Below, piece after piece: positions 47,001 through 59,716 of a stretch of DNA of 64,000 nucleotides. A program made the translations under genes and the position numbers. Within the stretch, counting starts at the first letter, position 1; each line of letters begins with the position of its first letter. The stretch is from the NCBI GenBank assembly GCA_907163375.1, contig CAJQUW010007256.1, positions 186,001 through 250,000 on the forward strand. The letters are read 5' to 3'. The notes beneath the pieces were generated by a model, which was given only the letters and a program-made list of their open reading frames with translations, was not told where the DNA came from and made no database searches. Origin of the DNA: Prostheceraeus crozeri. Taxonomy: Eukaryota > Platyhelminthes > Polycladida > Euryleptidae.

Positions 47001-50000
47001 AGCTCCTCTTCAGTGGCGCTTTTAAATCTGAAAATGACCAAGATATTCAAAATGGATGGTATTTACATAAACACAAGTTTATACAAACCAAATACAATTG
47101 TCATTTTAATAAAGTTAGTGTCTGGAGAAATTTCACATCTCTACGTAGTGTTTACTTTTGCACACAGAATTACGCCACTGTGTTCAATATTTATATTTAA
47201 GTGGTCTCCTGAACACTTTCGCGGCCTCTCATCACGAGGAGAACGAACATTGTGACATACACACATGGACATGCAAGTTAATCACCTCATACAATGTGAA
47301 ATCACATATAAGACAATTGTTGCCGTCACACCATCGACCAGAACAAAAGAAAAATGATATAAAAAATGGAAGCCCTAACAAAAAGGGGAAAATTATCACC
47401 ATGACAGAGAAGGGGAATGCCTCAATTCCTTTTGTAAACAAAGGGCTGGACGGTTGTAAGATATGTACATTAAGAACTCTAAAATTAGTAAAAGAAAAGA
47501 AAACCCAAACAAATTTAAAACACAATAACAGGAGGAAAAATATCACCAACAAAACGACTGCTAGAAACGTGTCTACATGTGCCAGGCATTCACTGTGCAT
47601 TGATAATTGTGATGTGTGCACACAAATGGATACACATATAAGAATATTGATCTCTGTGAGTAGGTATGGACATTCATGTACATTGGACATTTTGGCCAGT
47701 GAAAGTGTCTTGATCAAATTTATGAGACACTTTCACACAAGTTTTAGTCATTATTCAAATAATAAAGTACAAAATGGCTAAAAATATCTTATGTAAGTGT
47801 TGCAGTAGGATACCAGTTTAATTTGACATAAAATAATGAGTAACGCAGTGACAAGAACACAGGTCCATGTCTTTAAAACTATTACTCCTGATTGACCGAT
47901 GAAACCGGAAGAGCAACAGAACCAGAAATTAAATTGAATTGATGTCAATTGTAATGAGAATTGATCAGAGATATATCAAACATGATTTTCAAACATTCCT
48001 CAATGCTAGAAAAAGTCTCCAAAACCACGCAACGGATCTCTAATCGCGCAGATTTACAAAATAAGAGAATCCACAGTAAGATAACGATAATCAATAGTTC
48101 TACTGGAAGCGGAAAATCGTGGGTCCAGGTCATAGACCACAGTTGCAAAGTATTGCCGAAAGTCAATATAGATGAATACGGAATTTCTGGGGACCATTAT
48201 TCCATACAGCCAAATACATCCGAAATGAATAATTTACACGAAATTCACGAACGTATGTAATGCACACTGACTTTGTAATATTAATTAAGAATTTTGATAT
48301 TGATAATAACGATTTTTTTCATGATTCTGACAAAAGGTTTATTAATCCTTGTATTCAGGAAAGTTTGATAAATTAAAGATTCAAGTAAAGAACCAAGGAA
48401 AAGGCAGAACAGGTCAAGAGCAGCAGAGTGTGATCAAATCGAACGTAGAAAGCCATGCTGCAATCTTTACCTCAAAATCATCCCACGAAGTTTCGAGAGT
48501 CGCGTGCGAATATCCACCCCGAGGGTAGTCGGCTCGGATCTGTGGTCTCACTTGACGCAAAGTAAGAATATAAATCGAATTGGGATCCAGGCTCCATTTT
48601 GGACACCAGCGGTATGCCTGCTGCATCAGATCGATGCGCAGCTGAGTAGGAGGCTATGAAGGTCACAAATGCTTGCAATAATGGGATGTGCTCTAATTTC
48701 CTACACGCTAGAGTTAATATGAATTCTTGTTGGTCACAGTCGGTCAAGTGAAAGACAATTTTCTCATGTCATTTGATTTTGTCTTTACGCGACATTCCAC
48801 ACATCCGAAATTCCAATTTGAGTTTTATGTCAATTTGACTTCCGTATACCAAGAATTCCACATTTCAAGAATTATCGGTACATTGAAAGATAGTTTATCA
48901 AAATTTTTTATATTAGAAGGGAAATGATAGCAATAACTGGCAAGGCACCGGCACTTTCCCCATTGTCAACCACTGAGAGCCGACATCGTTACGTCACCGT
49001 TGTTATGACGGTGCTTATAGGTTATCTCCCTCCCCACACGTTTTCAAATTTGTCTTAAATCCGCAAATATAAATCAATCGCAACAAAACTTCAGGCACAC
49101 GTCGGTGAGGACACTTTCTACCAGCAGATCAAAATTTATGCAAATCGGACAAGTAGTTTTTCAATTAGAGACGATGATTTGAAGTGTAGCGATGTGAACA
49201 GCTTGATCATGCATCGTCTGAGAAGATAGTACTAGGCCAAACAAGTTATTTCGCGACTACTCGAGAAGTGATGATGACCAGGCTACATTCCTTACACTGA
49301 TATCTTGTAAACTTAAAAAAAAAGGTGTGCCAGGGTAGTTCAAGTGGTAAGGTTTTAATAGCAGCGGAGAATAATGTACATACGAGTAACAATAATGGTT
49401 CGAACACATGAAGTTAGTCAATTTTCTGCGATGCAAGAAAAAATAAGAACGAAAGACATGACGCTAGATCAAGCTGTTGACATCATTGCACTTCACGTCA
49501 TCGTCTCTAATGCAAAAAGTACTTATCGGATTTGCATAAATTTTTGCATGTGGGTAGAAAATATATTCAACTATGTCCACCTGAAGTTTTGTGGAGATTG
49601 ATTGATTTTTGCTGATAAAAGGCAAATTTGAGAACTTGGAAGGGGAAGCTAATTCATAAGAACCGTCATGACATTGTCAATTCCCATGTCCAAGACGTAG
49701 CAATGTTTTCAATGTGCATGTACTTTATAGTCCTTTAGAGGTTCGGATTTTCTATGGTAGCAGTTCAGTAAGTCTGCACAATTATAATTTATTGTGGTCA
49801 TTGCCTAGTGGTAAATACTTGAATTATCCAGTTTTGGTTTGAGAACACTTCCTCAGCAAGTGGCTAAGAAATTACCAGACGCAGTAAGAACTAAAATGAT
49901 TTCTTGAACCTAAGTATTTGTGATCAGATCAATTGAGATGAAACCATTTTGCAAGCTTTGAAGTGCATGAAACTCCAAAACTTCACAGATGGAAAGTAAC

Positions 50001-53000
50001 AGCCCATCTTGATGGATTTGAACCATCGACCTCCGGCATTGTCTGCCAACGCTCTGCCGACTGAGTTATCGACGATGTGACGTCAGTCCTCAACTGAAAA
50101 ATCTACGCAATTCAATCAGATGCCTTCATCTTTCCAAGATAAACACAGCTGTAACCGCCAAATACTAATGCTAAGATACCAGTAATGGGAAGCTTTCATT
50201 AAATAATTTAATTGTATGACGTCGTTCAACTTACTTCCTTTCCATCAGAATTTTGGTTAGGACAGGAAGCAAATTATCAAATTTGACAGTTTTGATCTTC
50301 TGTTTGTCTTCATCCTTTCCACCATCCATTGCGTTGTCATCATCACACTGCAAAGAAACACTTCAAAACTGAATTGCTATCTCGTTATGTAAACGCCATA
50401 CTAAAAATCGCATGTTTTTCATCGTAATGCAGTGTGCATATCAAATCCATACGTTCCAAAGTAGAATTCTTTGTCAAAGATGTTTGAAATATCAATAATA
50501 TAGCGCTTTTAACTTCCCAAAAATGAATTCATAAATCGATTATATTACATTTATGTGCTTATTAGCATGTGTATGTTATTTACTATAATGCTTTAGTAAA
50601 TTTCCACTAGTCGACTATTGAAAAAGTCGAAGATGCACAACCCTAGTGATGAGCAGGATGAACTCACAATTTCCTGAAGGATATCTTCTAGTTCGGCTTC
50701 CGTGAAGACACATCCAAGAGAACGCATAATTGTGCCAACTTCACGTTCGTCAACCACTTTGCTGCTGTCATGATCAAACACATCGAACGCTTCAGTGATT
50801 TTTTTCTGAATTTCTTGCAGAATCGAATCTGAAGAATAAATAGCGGATGAATTGATTTTTCACTGCGATTGATAATTTTCATAAACTACGAATTCCTCAT
50901 CTCGACAGCTTAGATCACGATGAATCCTGTTAGCAAAAGTTTCAGGTTTCCAGTAATAGATTATCAGGGCGTCCGAGACATTCTACATGTAACAATTCTC
51001 TGAATTTTATAGCATATTCCGCTAGACATGAGACTACCTGAGCGACTTCGGAAGAAACTCAATGCAATTAAATCTAAAGACGACGAGAAGTAACTTGCAG
51101 AAGATGGCATAGGAAACGGAGACGCACTTTGAAAGAATTGGAGTGCAGAGAGGTAATTCAGACGAATTTTGTGAAGAATTTTGAAATCTCTGTGCTCGAT
51201 GTATCCAACTGTGTTGAAGGATTGACATCAGCACCTCGATGTGCCTTTTTAAGGAAAATTAAGTTTGAAGAATAAATCGAAGAGTAGTCTTTATTAAATC
51301 AGAAAATCAGAAAATGTAACATTTTCGCAACGATTCGGTAAGGTGCCTAAATCATGCGAAGTGCTAAAAATCAAGAACGAAGCACATAGAAAAATTTCAA
51401 TGAAATTTATTAATGCGATAGACATGAGATGTCAAAGAATGTTACTAAAAAATATAGAAATAGTCCTTTGATCTGATTTTTCATGAAATACCTTTATAGT
51501 TATCCATAAGATCAAGTCATCTTTGTATCAAATTATTCCAGACTACTTAAATTGCACATAGTCACGTTTGTGATAATTTCCAATGTTCTAATGCAAACTT
51601 TTCCACTAAGCAAAAACAGAACATTTAATATACTTCTTCGAAAGAAGGCAGCGCACCAATGAGCCTGAAAGATTTCATCTAAGTGACAGATCTAACTAAG
51701 GTCATGCATTTCAGGTATTTGCCTCACTCGAATCGAGTCACTTGGATTGAACCAGACTAAATACTGAAATCCAAAGACAAGGTCTACCAATCGACCTTCT
51801 GCCTAACTTGTGTCCATTTGAGCCAAGCAAATCCATTAAAACATAATTTTAACGCGATTCACTGCTTCAAATTTCGGAAGTCACACTCCTACTCCGGTGA
51901 TTTAGAGCAGGATGAGTACCTAGACTTATACATGGACATACATGTATATAGGCATGAATCTGTAGGCATACGTGATGTAGCTGCAGCGAAACCTGCACTG
52001 AAGCGATTGAAACTAAGTGGTCAAGGTTTGTTTCTCTGAATGTGGGAGGGGTTCAGTAAAGCAATACGTATTTGCCGGTTCTCCTATCAATTATGCTTGA
52101 AGCCTTTTTGACTTCATCCATAGACATGAAAAATAACTGTTGTTTCAGTTCAAATAACAACATCAATACTGCCTATGATATACCACGCTTTAACTCTAAA
52201 AAACAACAAGGCAAGGAGCAACATTGCGTGAAACAAAATGTTAATTGATGCAAAAACCTAGAATTTCAAATTCAAATTTTAAGTTTGACGAATAACTTGA
52301 ACAATTGAACTTGAACGTCCAATCAACCATGAATATATCACAACAAACTCATGCCATGTAACACGATTTTTCAACATTTGAAAACAAAGGTTTGAAACAA
52401 TGTGTGATGCATATTTGTAAAAGGTCTTTTAACATTCAGTAGGCATATAGAGAATGATTCTGTCTGTCTCGCGAATCATGCGAATGATAATGTCGAATGA
52501 TGATATTTAGGTTCTTAGTAATCGGCAGTCAATGGATTATTATCATTTTCGTGAAGGCATATTTTCAAATTTACTATATTTCGAAAAACATGTTTCGCTG
52601 CGAACGATCACCTGATTAATCAGCAGTCGCGGTTAAAGATCAGTTCAATAAAGAGTTGCCGTTTTCCGACCAAATTTCTGTGACCACTACAGGCTGCTCC
52701 ATGAAGGGTCCGTTAAGAGTTGGTGATCAAAAGGATGTTTCAGACCACTTATATCCCTTGTAGGTAGGCCATATGATGCCTTAAAGACTTGATATAAAAT
52801 TCTATTTCATGAAATAATCGTGAAACTGAGCAATATAAATGTACAAAGGAATTCAACAGATTGAATATTTATGGCACTGGCTAAGATAAAGTAGTTAAGT
52901 TATTATCATAAGCATTGCAGAGACAAACAGAACATGCTAAACCCCGACTTACTATCACTGGAGAACGAAGGGTCTACAAATAAGTTTTGAACACGTTTAG

Positions 53001-56000
53001 GAAAACTGGATAACTTTGTTTTCATTCATCACTTTTTCAATAAAAATTCACTGAAACAATTGATTAAATATTGTAATTAACTTTCATTGCGAAAAGGTAT
53101 GAAAAATTCAGCAAATCACCACAAGTATGATAAAAGCATAAAAGCATGACAGTTTCCGTTAAGGTGTGAAATGGTAAGAAAGTATGAACGATGTGACTCT
53201 TGCTACATCGGGGGCAGATCTCAAACAATAACTGTATGAACGAATTTTGTACTCAAACAAATGTTTCTATGAGTAGGACAAAAAAATCAAAGAGTGTAAA
53301 AATCTTCGTCAAAACATTTTCTGTCAAACTTTTGAATTTTTTATCTCCTGACTTTGTCTAACGGCCTGAACCTCGTGATGTTTTGCTGTGACATGTAATG
53401 AATGCACCACTAAACACATTAACTGTGTGTTCTCTTTCAGAAATTTCCGAGAACCAGAAGATTTTTTACAGTTAACTTTTTACAATCGGACTCCGAAAAA
53501 GATCACAAAAATCAGATCCTTTGATTTCAACGTGGGTTCATCTTCTGGACTCCATCCTCATTTATTATCACGGATACATAGTATTCTATGATTGACTGGC
53601 ATTTGCAGTCAAATGCATACCAAGTGAGTTACGAGCGGTTTTTCCAGTAATTTCGAGGAGGCCTACATTTTGCGTACTATTTTCTCTCTTGCCATTTCCA
53701 TTGCTCTAGGGAATCATACGCTATTTATACAGATAATTTTTATTAACATGACGTGTAATCCGCAACTTACAGCAATTTTATAACGCAAGGTAGAAATGTA
53801 GTATCACACTGTATAACAGCCCAACTGCAACTGTACACACACTCACTTAAGCTTCTGAAAAATCGGAATGCAATGTCATACAGGCATCAGTTGAAAAGAT
53901 CATCAGTTCTATACAACCAGGGAGCATAACAAGTAAATCTGTTGCCAAACCAGCAATTTTGGTAGGTCTATCTTATCCCCTTCGAAATATTTGATAAGTG
54001 GGTAATTTTGTTTATTATCTAGTAATGCATCAAATGTTAAAATCTACATTCTTGAGAACTTAACCATATCTACAACCGAGATGGTGTCTAAAAATCAAAT
54101 TAAGTGAATTTCGGACTGATTTTCTTTCGGCAAACGTAATTATTTTCGAGAACTCGTCACTAAAGGAAAATCACGTCAAGTCAAATTTTTCAGGAGTCAT
54201 ACTAGATATCGGCTAAACCACTGTTTGGCATAATTGCCAAATTGGAAATACCATGACAGCAGCTGGGAACTCCCTATATGTAGCCTATTGTTACTGGCGA
54301 AAGCCTACGTGAGATAAAACAAATTAACAACAAGGCTTACTTCTTGCAAAATCAATAATTAAAAAAAAGACCTAGTTTCAGCGAAAGCCTTGTGTATCTT
54401 CATTTTGGTAGAACTGATTAAGCCATGACGGAAGCATGGAAGATAACAACTTTCTTCCACTGAATGATTAGCCTATAGCGTATTTATTAGAACTACGAGG
54501 AACCTCATGAACTTTCAGGAGAATTTGTTGGGTATGTAAGTGCGAAATTCCTTTCTTGATTCAATTTTTTGGCATATTACAGCCCCATTGCCTGAAAAGA
54601 AGTTTCAGCAGTAGATATGATTGTGGCGGTGCAATATTGATCCACTTATGCTACCACGTCTCATTTTCTCAGCTACAAAAAAATGCAAATCACTTAATAT
54701 AACGGTAAATAAATGTCAGTGTCCATTAGCTCGATGTTTTGCTATACTTCGCCATAATTGGTCTTGCTTCGTCTCAGGCGCGTAGTCATGGGCCATCGGA
54801 GGCCTGCCCCCCCCCCCAAAGCAGCGTCGCTGGCCCCCCTCAGCAAAGCCAAGGGGCCTTGGATTAAAGGGATTTTTCAATTCATAAAAGTAGTGTATAT
54901 TTTGTCATAGCGATGTCTCTTCCAAAACCTACTAAAGCTCACTACGCCGATCCTAATTCTTCCATCTAGGTAATTTTTGCTGTTGATATTGATGACTTGA
55001 TGATGTAAGACATCATTGACAGGCAAATGCCGCTGATTTTGTAGATAAATTTTGCATCAACCAACGCCAATGAACACCTGTAAATTGCATTGCTACGATG
55101 AGAAAGCATTTTACTAAAAGCTCTCGCTTAATTTCATATTCCTTGAAGCACAAGTAAATACCAATTCCTTAGCTGAGTCGAAACAGTTTACATACTGCGA
55201 AGCCCGAAGTCGGATGATTAAGTAATGTTTCTACCATATGCAAAATTCCGAAGGATTGAAATCTGGCATCTGTTAACAACTCCCAACTGTTATATTCCAT
55301 TATTTCTTCACGAATGAAATCAAAACATAACTTAATCACAAAATCATAAACTTGATCAAATCTCGCTGTAGCACATCTTTAATTTCGGGTTACACCAGTG
55401 ACCAACTCAGTGCTGACGTTAATTTCCAAACCCTCTCTCGACTATCGGTTTATCAAAATGTAGAAAATATATACTGTTGGTGCGAGTACAGCAACATGTG
55501 AAGCAAGCTTCAGTGTCTTAACACTTTTTTGTCTCCATGCAGAAGATCGATGGCGCATCAAAGGAAATCTAATTTAGTATTCTTGTATTTGATGACAAAG
55601 AGACTTATTTGATAGACAATTTTATTTCGTTTATTCTCTGGTACAGACCGAATGTTGAAGCCTACTGAAAAACTTTATGAAATTTACTTTATCATCTTAT
55701 GCAAATATTGATCACTTTGGCAAAAGTGGTTTGAATGACAAAATGGTAAGTTGAAATACGTGATAATTATCACTTTTACACGTGTTCCAGATTCGAATTT
55801 TGCATCATTAGTTGTTGTGAAAAACATAGCTTCTGCTCCATCAACATGACTGGAAATGTGTAAAAATTAGAGTTCTGAAAATCTCTCATCAAAACCTGGA
55901 TAGGTATATCATTAAATCAGTGATTGAATTCAAGCATTGTATCTTGAGTCATTGTATCGACACAAGAATACAAAGAGTCTGTCTACGCGAGGCTGTCGTT

Positions 56001-57277
56001 TTCATTCCTTACATATAGTGTCACTTCATAAGCGTCAATTTAATCGCTCTATTCCACATACAGACAAGGGCATCAATAAGTAAAGTAATTTAAAATGATC
56101 ACACATTAATATTCTCCTCTCTCTTTAGGCATCTAATGGCTAATTTTTTTAGCCACACCATGCATTTAATGTGTGGCATTCACAGGGCATGTACAATATA
56201 CATGTACAATGTATAGTTACAATATCCTATGAGAAAGTCGGTGAGGTGACACATCGGCAGAATTTCATTTTCCACACCCAAATTGTCAATGCGGGTATAA
56301 AGAATTTATTCTGCTTTTATTTTCAAGAGATGTAGAATGTCAAACAAATGTCCAAACCGATGCCTGTACATGCGTAGGTCTATCAATGTAGCACCGTTTC
56401 TTAAAGATGCCAATATTCACGCGATGGCTCTTGTATGACGACGGCTACGCGGTTGCCTCTTCTCTTGTTTTTCTGGAGAATTTAGTAAATTAATCAAGCT
56501 CAAACACTTTTAAACAATTTATTAAATTCACTCACACCTACAAGCGAATCCAAAGCACTCATTACAGCAATAACACTATTTAGTAATGTAAGCTTCTGTA
56601 GGCCCTTAAGAATTATTTATACACGTGCTTCAAGTAATGCCTACTTTCTAGCTTCCATGCAACTGGGATCAACATAGGAAATTGTCGTTTGGAAACAGAA
56701 AATAAATGAAAAATTTTGCCATATTACATTTCTTGGTCTTTCATTGATTTTCCCTGAATTTAGAACAGAGAAACAACAAAAGGGGATAACTACATATTGA
56801 TTACTTTCTCTAATCACATTCAATGATGTTCGAGTAAAAAAACATTAAGACAGTTTATTAAAATATGTATACCGGTGATGTTTTGTAATTGGATGAGTAC
56901 ATTGCCTACATGAAATACATGTTAATTCATTTACGTTCACAAACAACTCCTTAAAGCAAGCAAAAAAATTTAGTAAAATCATCATTTACACAAGCAGTGA
57001 TATAGTAGACTTCAAATAAGCCCTGTACTGACGTATTACTACTGTTTCATCGTGAGAAAAACGCAATTTAGAAAAGCACATTGATGTATCTTAGACGCTA
57101 CATTTATGTCATTGGATGACCCAGGTTCCTTTGAGCACTGACGTTGAATATGGTTCTTTCTTCCAAACTGATGGCTGACACTTTATATGTTTGGTTATGA
57201 TAACCAGATGTTGAGCTATGTAATTTCAGTCTATCACAGATAAATTTACCTGCACTAGATTTCACATCATCAGCCAT
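43972..57277 (-). CDS. EFCAB2 (DRC8): EF-hand protein EFCAB2 / dynein regulatory complex subunit 8, complete, five exons
   Basis: DRC8 is a calmodulin-like subunit of the nexin-dynein regulatory complex on axonemal doublets and is needed for regulated ciliary beating. I join 57250-57277, 50668-50828, 50235-50347, 46918-47027 and 43972-44087. The sum is 528 bp, 175 residues plus stop, close to the mammalian 160-165. All junctions are GT-AG and every phase fits. Matches to human EFCAB2 run along the whole length: KKITEAFDVFDHDSSKVVDE and REVGTIMRSLGC; LLPVLTKILMERK; LLKAFYVLDTEGRGELTQDE; then MEEMLAAAVDPESGNIPYKE. The first EF loop (DHDSSKVVDERE) and the third (DTEGRGELTQDE) keep several ligands; calcium binding is uncertain, as in the family. 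A second copy of the last exon lies at 27269-27384. Confidence 0.95.
45559..46083. mobile_element. Fold-back element with 100-bp arms in DRC8 intron 4
   Basis: The left arm 45559-45658 (ttttgtaaatgaaaatgagc onward) recurs as reverse complement at 45984-46083. A 325-bp centre lies between, without coding capacity. The arms are about 95% identical. The superfamily is unknown. A weak copy of hAT-MITE interior sequence lies just upstream (about 45236-45330). Confidence 0.8.
46918..47027 (-). CDS. EFCAB2 (DRC8): DRC8 exon 4 (third EF hand)
   Basis: 110 bp with an ATTTTCAG acceptor and a GTAATC donor. It encodes EEELLKAFYVLDTEGRGELT and DELTKYMMEEG. Confidence 0.93.
47402..47781 (+). CDS. Unidentified Lys/Asn-rich frame in DRC8 intron 3
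   Basis: The plus-strand frame is open from 47158, with its first good ATG near 47401 (MTEKGNASIPFVNKGLDGCK). It has several cysteines and no recognised domain. The opposite strand is open over 47232-47717 as well. This double openness argues for composition rather than coding, though 200 codons without a stop is notable in AT-rich DNA. Confidence 0.15.
48471..48641 (-). CDS. Candidate exon of an unidentified gene inside DRC8 intron 3
   Basis: 57 codons between a CTACTCAG acceptor and a GTAAAG donor, phase 0 at both ends. The product contains QQAYRWCPKWSLDPNSIYIL, then VRPQIRADYPRGGYSH and ETSWDDFE. The balanced composition (W, P, R) is unlike random AT-rich translation, so it looks like a real exon. 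It does not fit the phases of DRC8. It may belong to a nested gene or a transposon. Family not recognised. Confidence 0.45.
48985..49690. mobile_element. Diverged fold-back element with about 250-bp arms in DRC8 intron 3
   Basis: From ttatgacggtgcttat (about 49005) the sequence runs to gaacagcttgatc (about 49210). It recurs as diverged reverse complement from gatcaagctgttgac (about 49450) to aaccgtcatgacat (about 49675). Arms are roughly 80% identical. The centre (49330-49420) holds tRNA-like promoter boxes. Confidence 0.7.
49330..49420 (+). other. tRNA-like (SINE-type) promoter boxes
   Basis: tagttcaagtggtaagg resembles an A box and ggttcgaacac a B box. The distance between them is about 55 nt, longer than in an ordinary tRNA. 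No full cloverleaf could be drawn. Confidence 0.3.
50003..50075 (-). pseudogene. tRNA pseudogene or SINE head
   Basis: On the minus strand a 73-nt stretch has a D-arm (ACTCAGTCGGCAGAGC), an anticodon arm TTGGC/GCCGG, and a perfect T-arm GATGG TTCAAAT CCATC with B box ggttcaaatcc. The acceptor stem pairs only in part, and the anticodon loop (AGACAAT) lacks U33. It lies 160 bp from DRC8 exon 3. Confidence 0.55.
50235..50347 (-). CDS. EFCAB2 (DRC8): DRC8 exon 3
   Basis: 113 bp with a TTTGCAG acceptor and a GTAAGT donor. It holds an acidic and lysine-rich insert (DDDNAMDGGKDEDKQK) longer than in mammals, followed by VKFDNLLPVLTKILMERK. Confidence 0.9.
50668..50828 (-). CDS. EFCAB2 (DRC8): DRC8 exon 2 (first EF hand)
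   Basis: 161 bp with a TTCTTCAG acceptor and a GTGAGT donor. It encodes EIQKKITEAFDVFDHDSSKV and TIMRSLGCVFTEAELEDIL, the first EF hand and the entry to the second. Confidence 0.93.
50829..57249. other. DRC8 intron 1
   Basis: This 6.4-kb intron has no long frames and no complete transposon that I can bound. A run of C with flanking caggcgcgtagtcatggg (about 54776-54840) looks like the end of a decayed DNA transposon. Confidence 0.7.
57250..57277 (-). CDS. EFCAB2 (DRC8): DRC8 exon 1
   Basis: The ATG stands in a good context (gccATGg). MADDVKSSA plus one base ends at a GTAAAT donor. The open G joins AT of exon 2 to make D. Human EFCAB2 also begins MAD. The short length makes the call dependent on phase and N-terminal likeness. 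Confidence 0.75.
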
Positions 57278-57878
57278 GGCTTACAAATAGTTACCATAGC
57301 AACATACTTTTGAATATAGCAAAAGTGCTCAGAAGTTTTTAAATTACTACATACAAACAAAAAACATAAAACCGCGGAAAGCTATTTAATGGCGAAATTA
57401 GCTAGTTGTCTGAAAACCAATTACGCTTAATTATGTAACTGGTCCCATTATGGAAAGTAAAGTGATATCACTGAAATGGCTGATGCACTAAGAGTCTCAC
57501 GGAATTTGTTCCACTTACTTACACAGAATGATTTCCGGATAGCAGAAGTGTTTATGTGCCATGAATTGTCGTTTTCAAGTACTATGAAGTCGTGCTCATA
57601 CACGGATAATAGATTGCAAATACCTATGAATGTGCCAATTTGGTTAATGCCCCATGCCATTTAGCGAAGCCCCCTCCCTCCTTTCGACAGTCCTCATCTA
57701 ACTCCACGGATAGCATACCAGACTTGCCCTTGGAATCATGTTGCCAATTTACTGTCTGTAGGACTTCTCTGTAGAACACATGAGAGGGCATGTCAGGCAT
57801 GCTCTTCTGCTTTGAACGGTTGTGAAGCGAGAACCCTCGAACAGAGTATTGTCTCCTTCCATATTGCATGGGCATAAA
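57278..57878. other. DRC8 upstream region
   Basis: It contains the presumed DRC8 promoter. No TATA or CCAAT box was recognised. Short open frames here resemble nothing known. Confidence 0.5.
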
Positions 57879-59564
57879 CATAGTGTATATGTTAGGTAGA
57901 GTGGTAACTCCGCATTTATTAAATACCCAATGTGTATACCAAAGATATTTACTGTATACACTTTCGATTTAATTAAATGAACTCAAGGGAGACACAGTCG
58001 GAATTGTTTCCAAATGCGAGATATGCACATTTATGCAGTTTTGAAGAAATTACAACGGAATTGACTGATCATGATAGCATAAAGCAGAAGGAAATGATAT
58101 TATTTTACAGATCCTCAGTGTCATGACAGCCTTGTAGAGGGAATATTTGTTAAATTGGCAACTCGATGACCTGCTATTACTTCCATGAATTAGAAATCTG
58201 AAATTTCAGCCAAGAAAGCACAATATAAGATGTCGACTTTTTCATAAACACTTCCATTACAATGCGGATCATGAAATTCCTTTGATAATCAGCCTAATTT
58301 CCGCTTCGTATAGGGTGCTTATTAGCAAATATTCATTCCTTTTGATATCCTACTTAATTGTTGCATACAACTTACAGGAGTCATCTCGGTAGTAGTGATG
58401 AAAATTTTCCGGAAAATTTTGAAAGTTTTGATTTTTTTTGAAAGGCCCCATAATTTCAATAATTTGAGCGCTTCCACTGCCGAGGCTGCTACGTACCAAT
58501 AAAATCGGTCTGAAACTCTTGATTTCATCATTATTTCAATTGAAGCGATCGTAGCAATATACGAGTCGATCCGTCCGCGGATTTTTTAACATTCCTTTGC
58601 CACGCAGTGCATGGCTTGTGCTAATTATTTGTTAGCATTTTTAATTATCACACATAATGGGATAACGTGAATCTTGCTTTACAATAACTAGGGCATAATT
58701 TCATGCAATGTGAAAGATTTGGAGCAGAAATAATGTACTTCATCTTGGAGTTTGCTAATTGTTAGCTTGAAAGTTAAAAGCTATATTATGCAGCGTTGAT
58801 CATATAGGTGATACAGATTCTCCATGTCTTGATGAACATGTGAAGCATAAGCACACAGTCCACGCAGCAATCATGATCGACCCTAATGGAAGATATGAAG
58901 AATGTGAAGCTCTTGAGATATTTGGAAACTAAAGATATCTGTGATGACTAGTGAAAGAATATCTATGATAGCTTTTATCTTCTGGCGTAGTGTCCGATAG
59001 AGGTTCCTCCATTTCTAGTTCAGATGGTTCAGATAGTTCCTAATCGATTTCAGATCTACCCAAATAAATTTCAGCCAGATGAATTGGAGATCTCCAGTTG
59101 AATTAAAGATCTTTCAAAGTTGTGCTTCTGACAGATATCCAAAATTCAGCTACAGAAATCTGAAATCCATCTAATGTCTGAAATTCATTTGGAAAGATCT
59201 GAAATAGACATGGAAAAGGTGCAGTTGCTAGTTCCAAAAGTTAACATACAGGGATGATAGAGAAGGTTTCGGTCTTTGAATATTGCATAGTCTTTTCAAA
59301 CGACTAAGTCTCCAAAACAAAGGAAATACGCCAATCACCGAAAAATATATTTCAAAATTTTCCAATGGAAAATTTTCCATTTGCATCAGTACTCGATATA
59401 TATGTAGGTACGTAAATTGGCACATTTTAGACTTTTTTAAAGCTGCTCAAATAATTTTTTGGAGTACGGGAACGTAATCTCCGCAAAAAAACATAAAAAA
59501 ATTTCATATAAAAATGTTAACTGTAGATACTTTTTGAGTCGACAATACCTATCCCTACTCTATG
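57879..59564. mobile_element. CATAGAGTAGGG-family hAT-like MITE interrupted by a hAT MITE
   Basis: Flanked by ggcataaa on both sides (57871-57878, 59565-59572), a perfect 8-bp duplication. Terminal repeats are related to catagagtagggatatatag. Without the insertion it is about 0.68 kb. It matches the body of 62431-63254. Confidence 0.85.
58393..59391. mobile_element. hAT MITE (TAGTGATG family) nested in the previous element
   Basis: It starts tagtgatgaaaattttccgg and ends gcatcagta. The equivalent uninterrupted sequence at 63086 reads ctcggtagtatataa. Flanks ctcggtag and ctcgatat are an imperfect 8-bp duplication. Confidence 0.88.
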
Positions 59565-59595
59565 GGCATAAAGTCGCGAGATGAAGATTATTCAC

Positions 59596-59716
59596 AAGCT
59601 ATTTGTGGAAGGCATCAGGAGCCATGCATGTTATGCGTATGTTGTGCAATAAATAATGTATTATAATATTATTGCACAACATGCGCATGGCTCCTGATGC
59701 CTTCCACAAATAGCTT
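59596..59716. ncRNA. 121-nt near-perfect hairpin, possible small-RNA precursor or tiny MITE
   Basis: aagctatttgtggaaggcat at the left reappears complemented at the right end. Arms are about 47 bp, interrupted only by an extra 9 nt in the left arm. The loop is AT-only. It follows the MITE at 57879-59564 by 31 bp. Confidence 0.5.

Noticed and set aside
50003..50075. Functional tRNA gene
   Set aside because: The T-arm is perfect but the acceptor stem fails in several pairs and U33 is missing, so it was recorded as pseudogene or SINE head.
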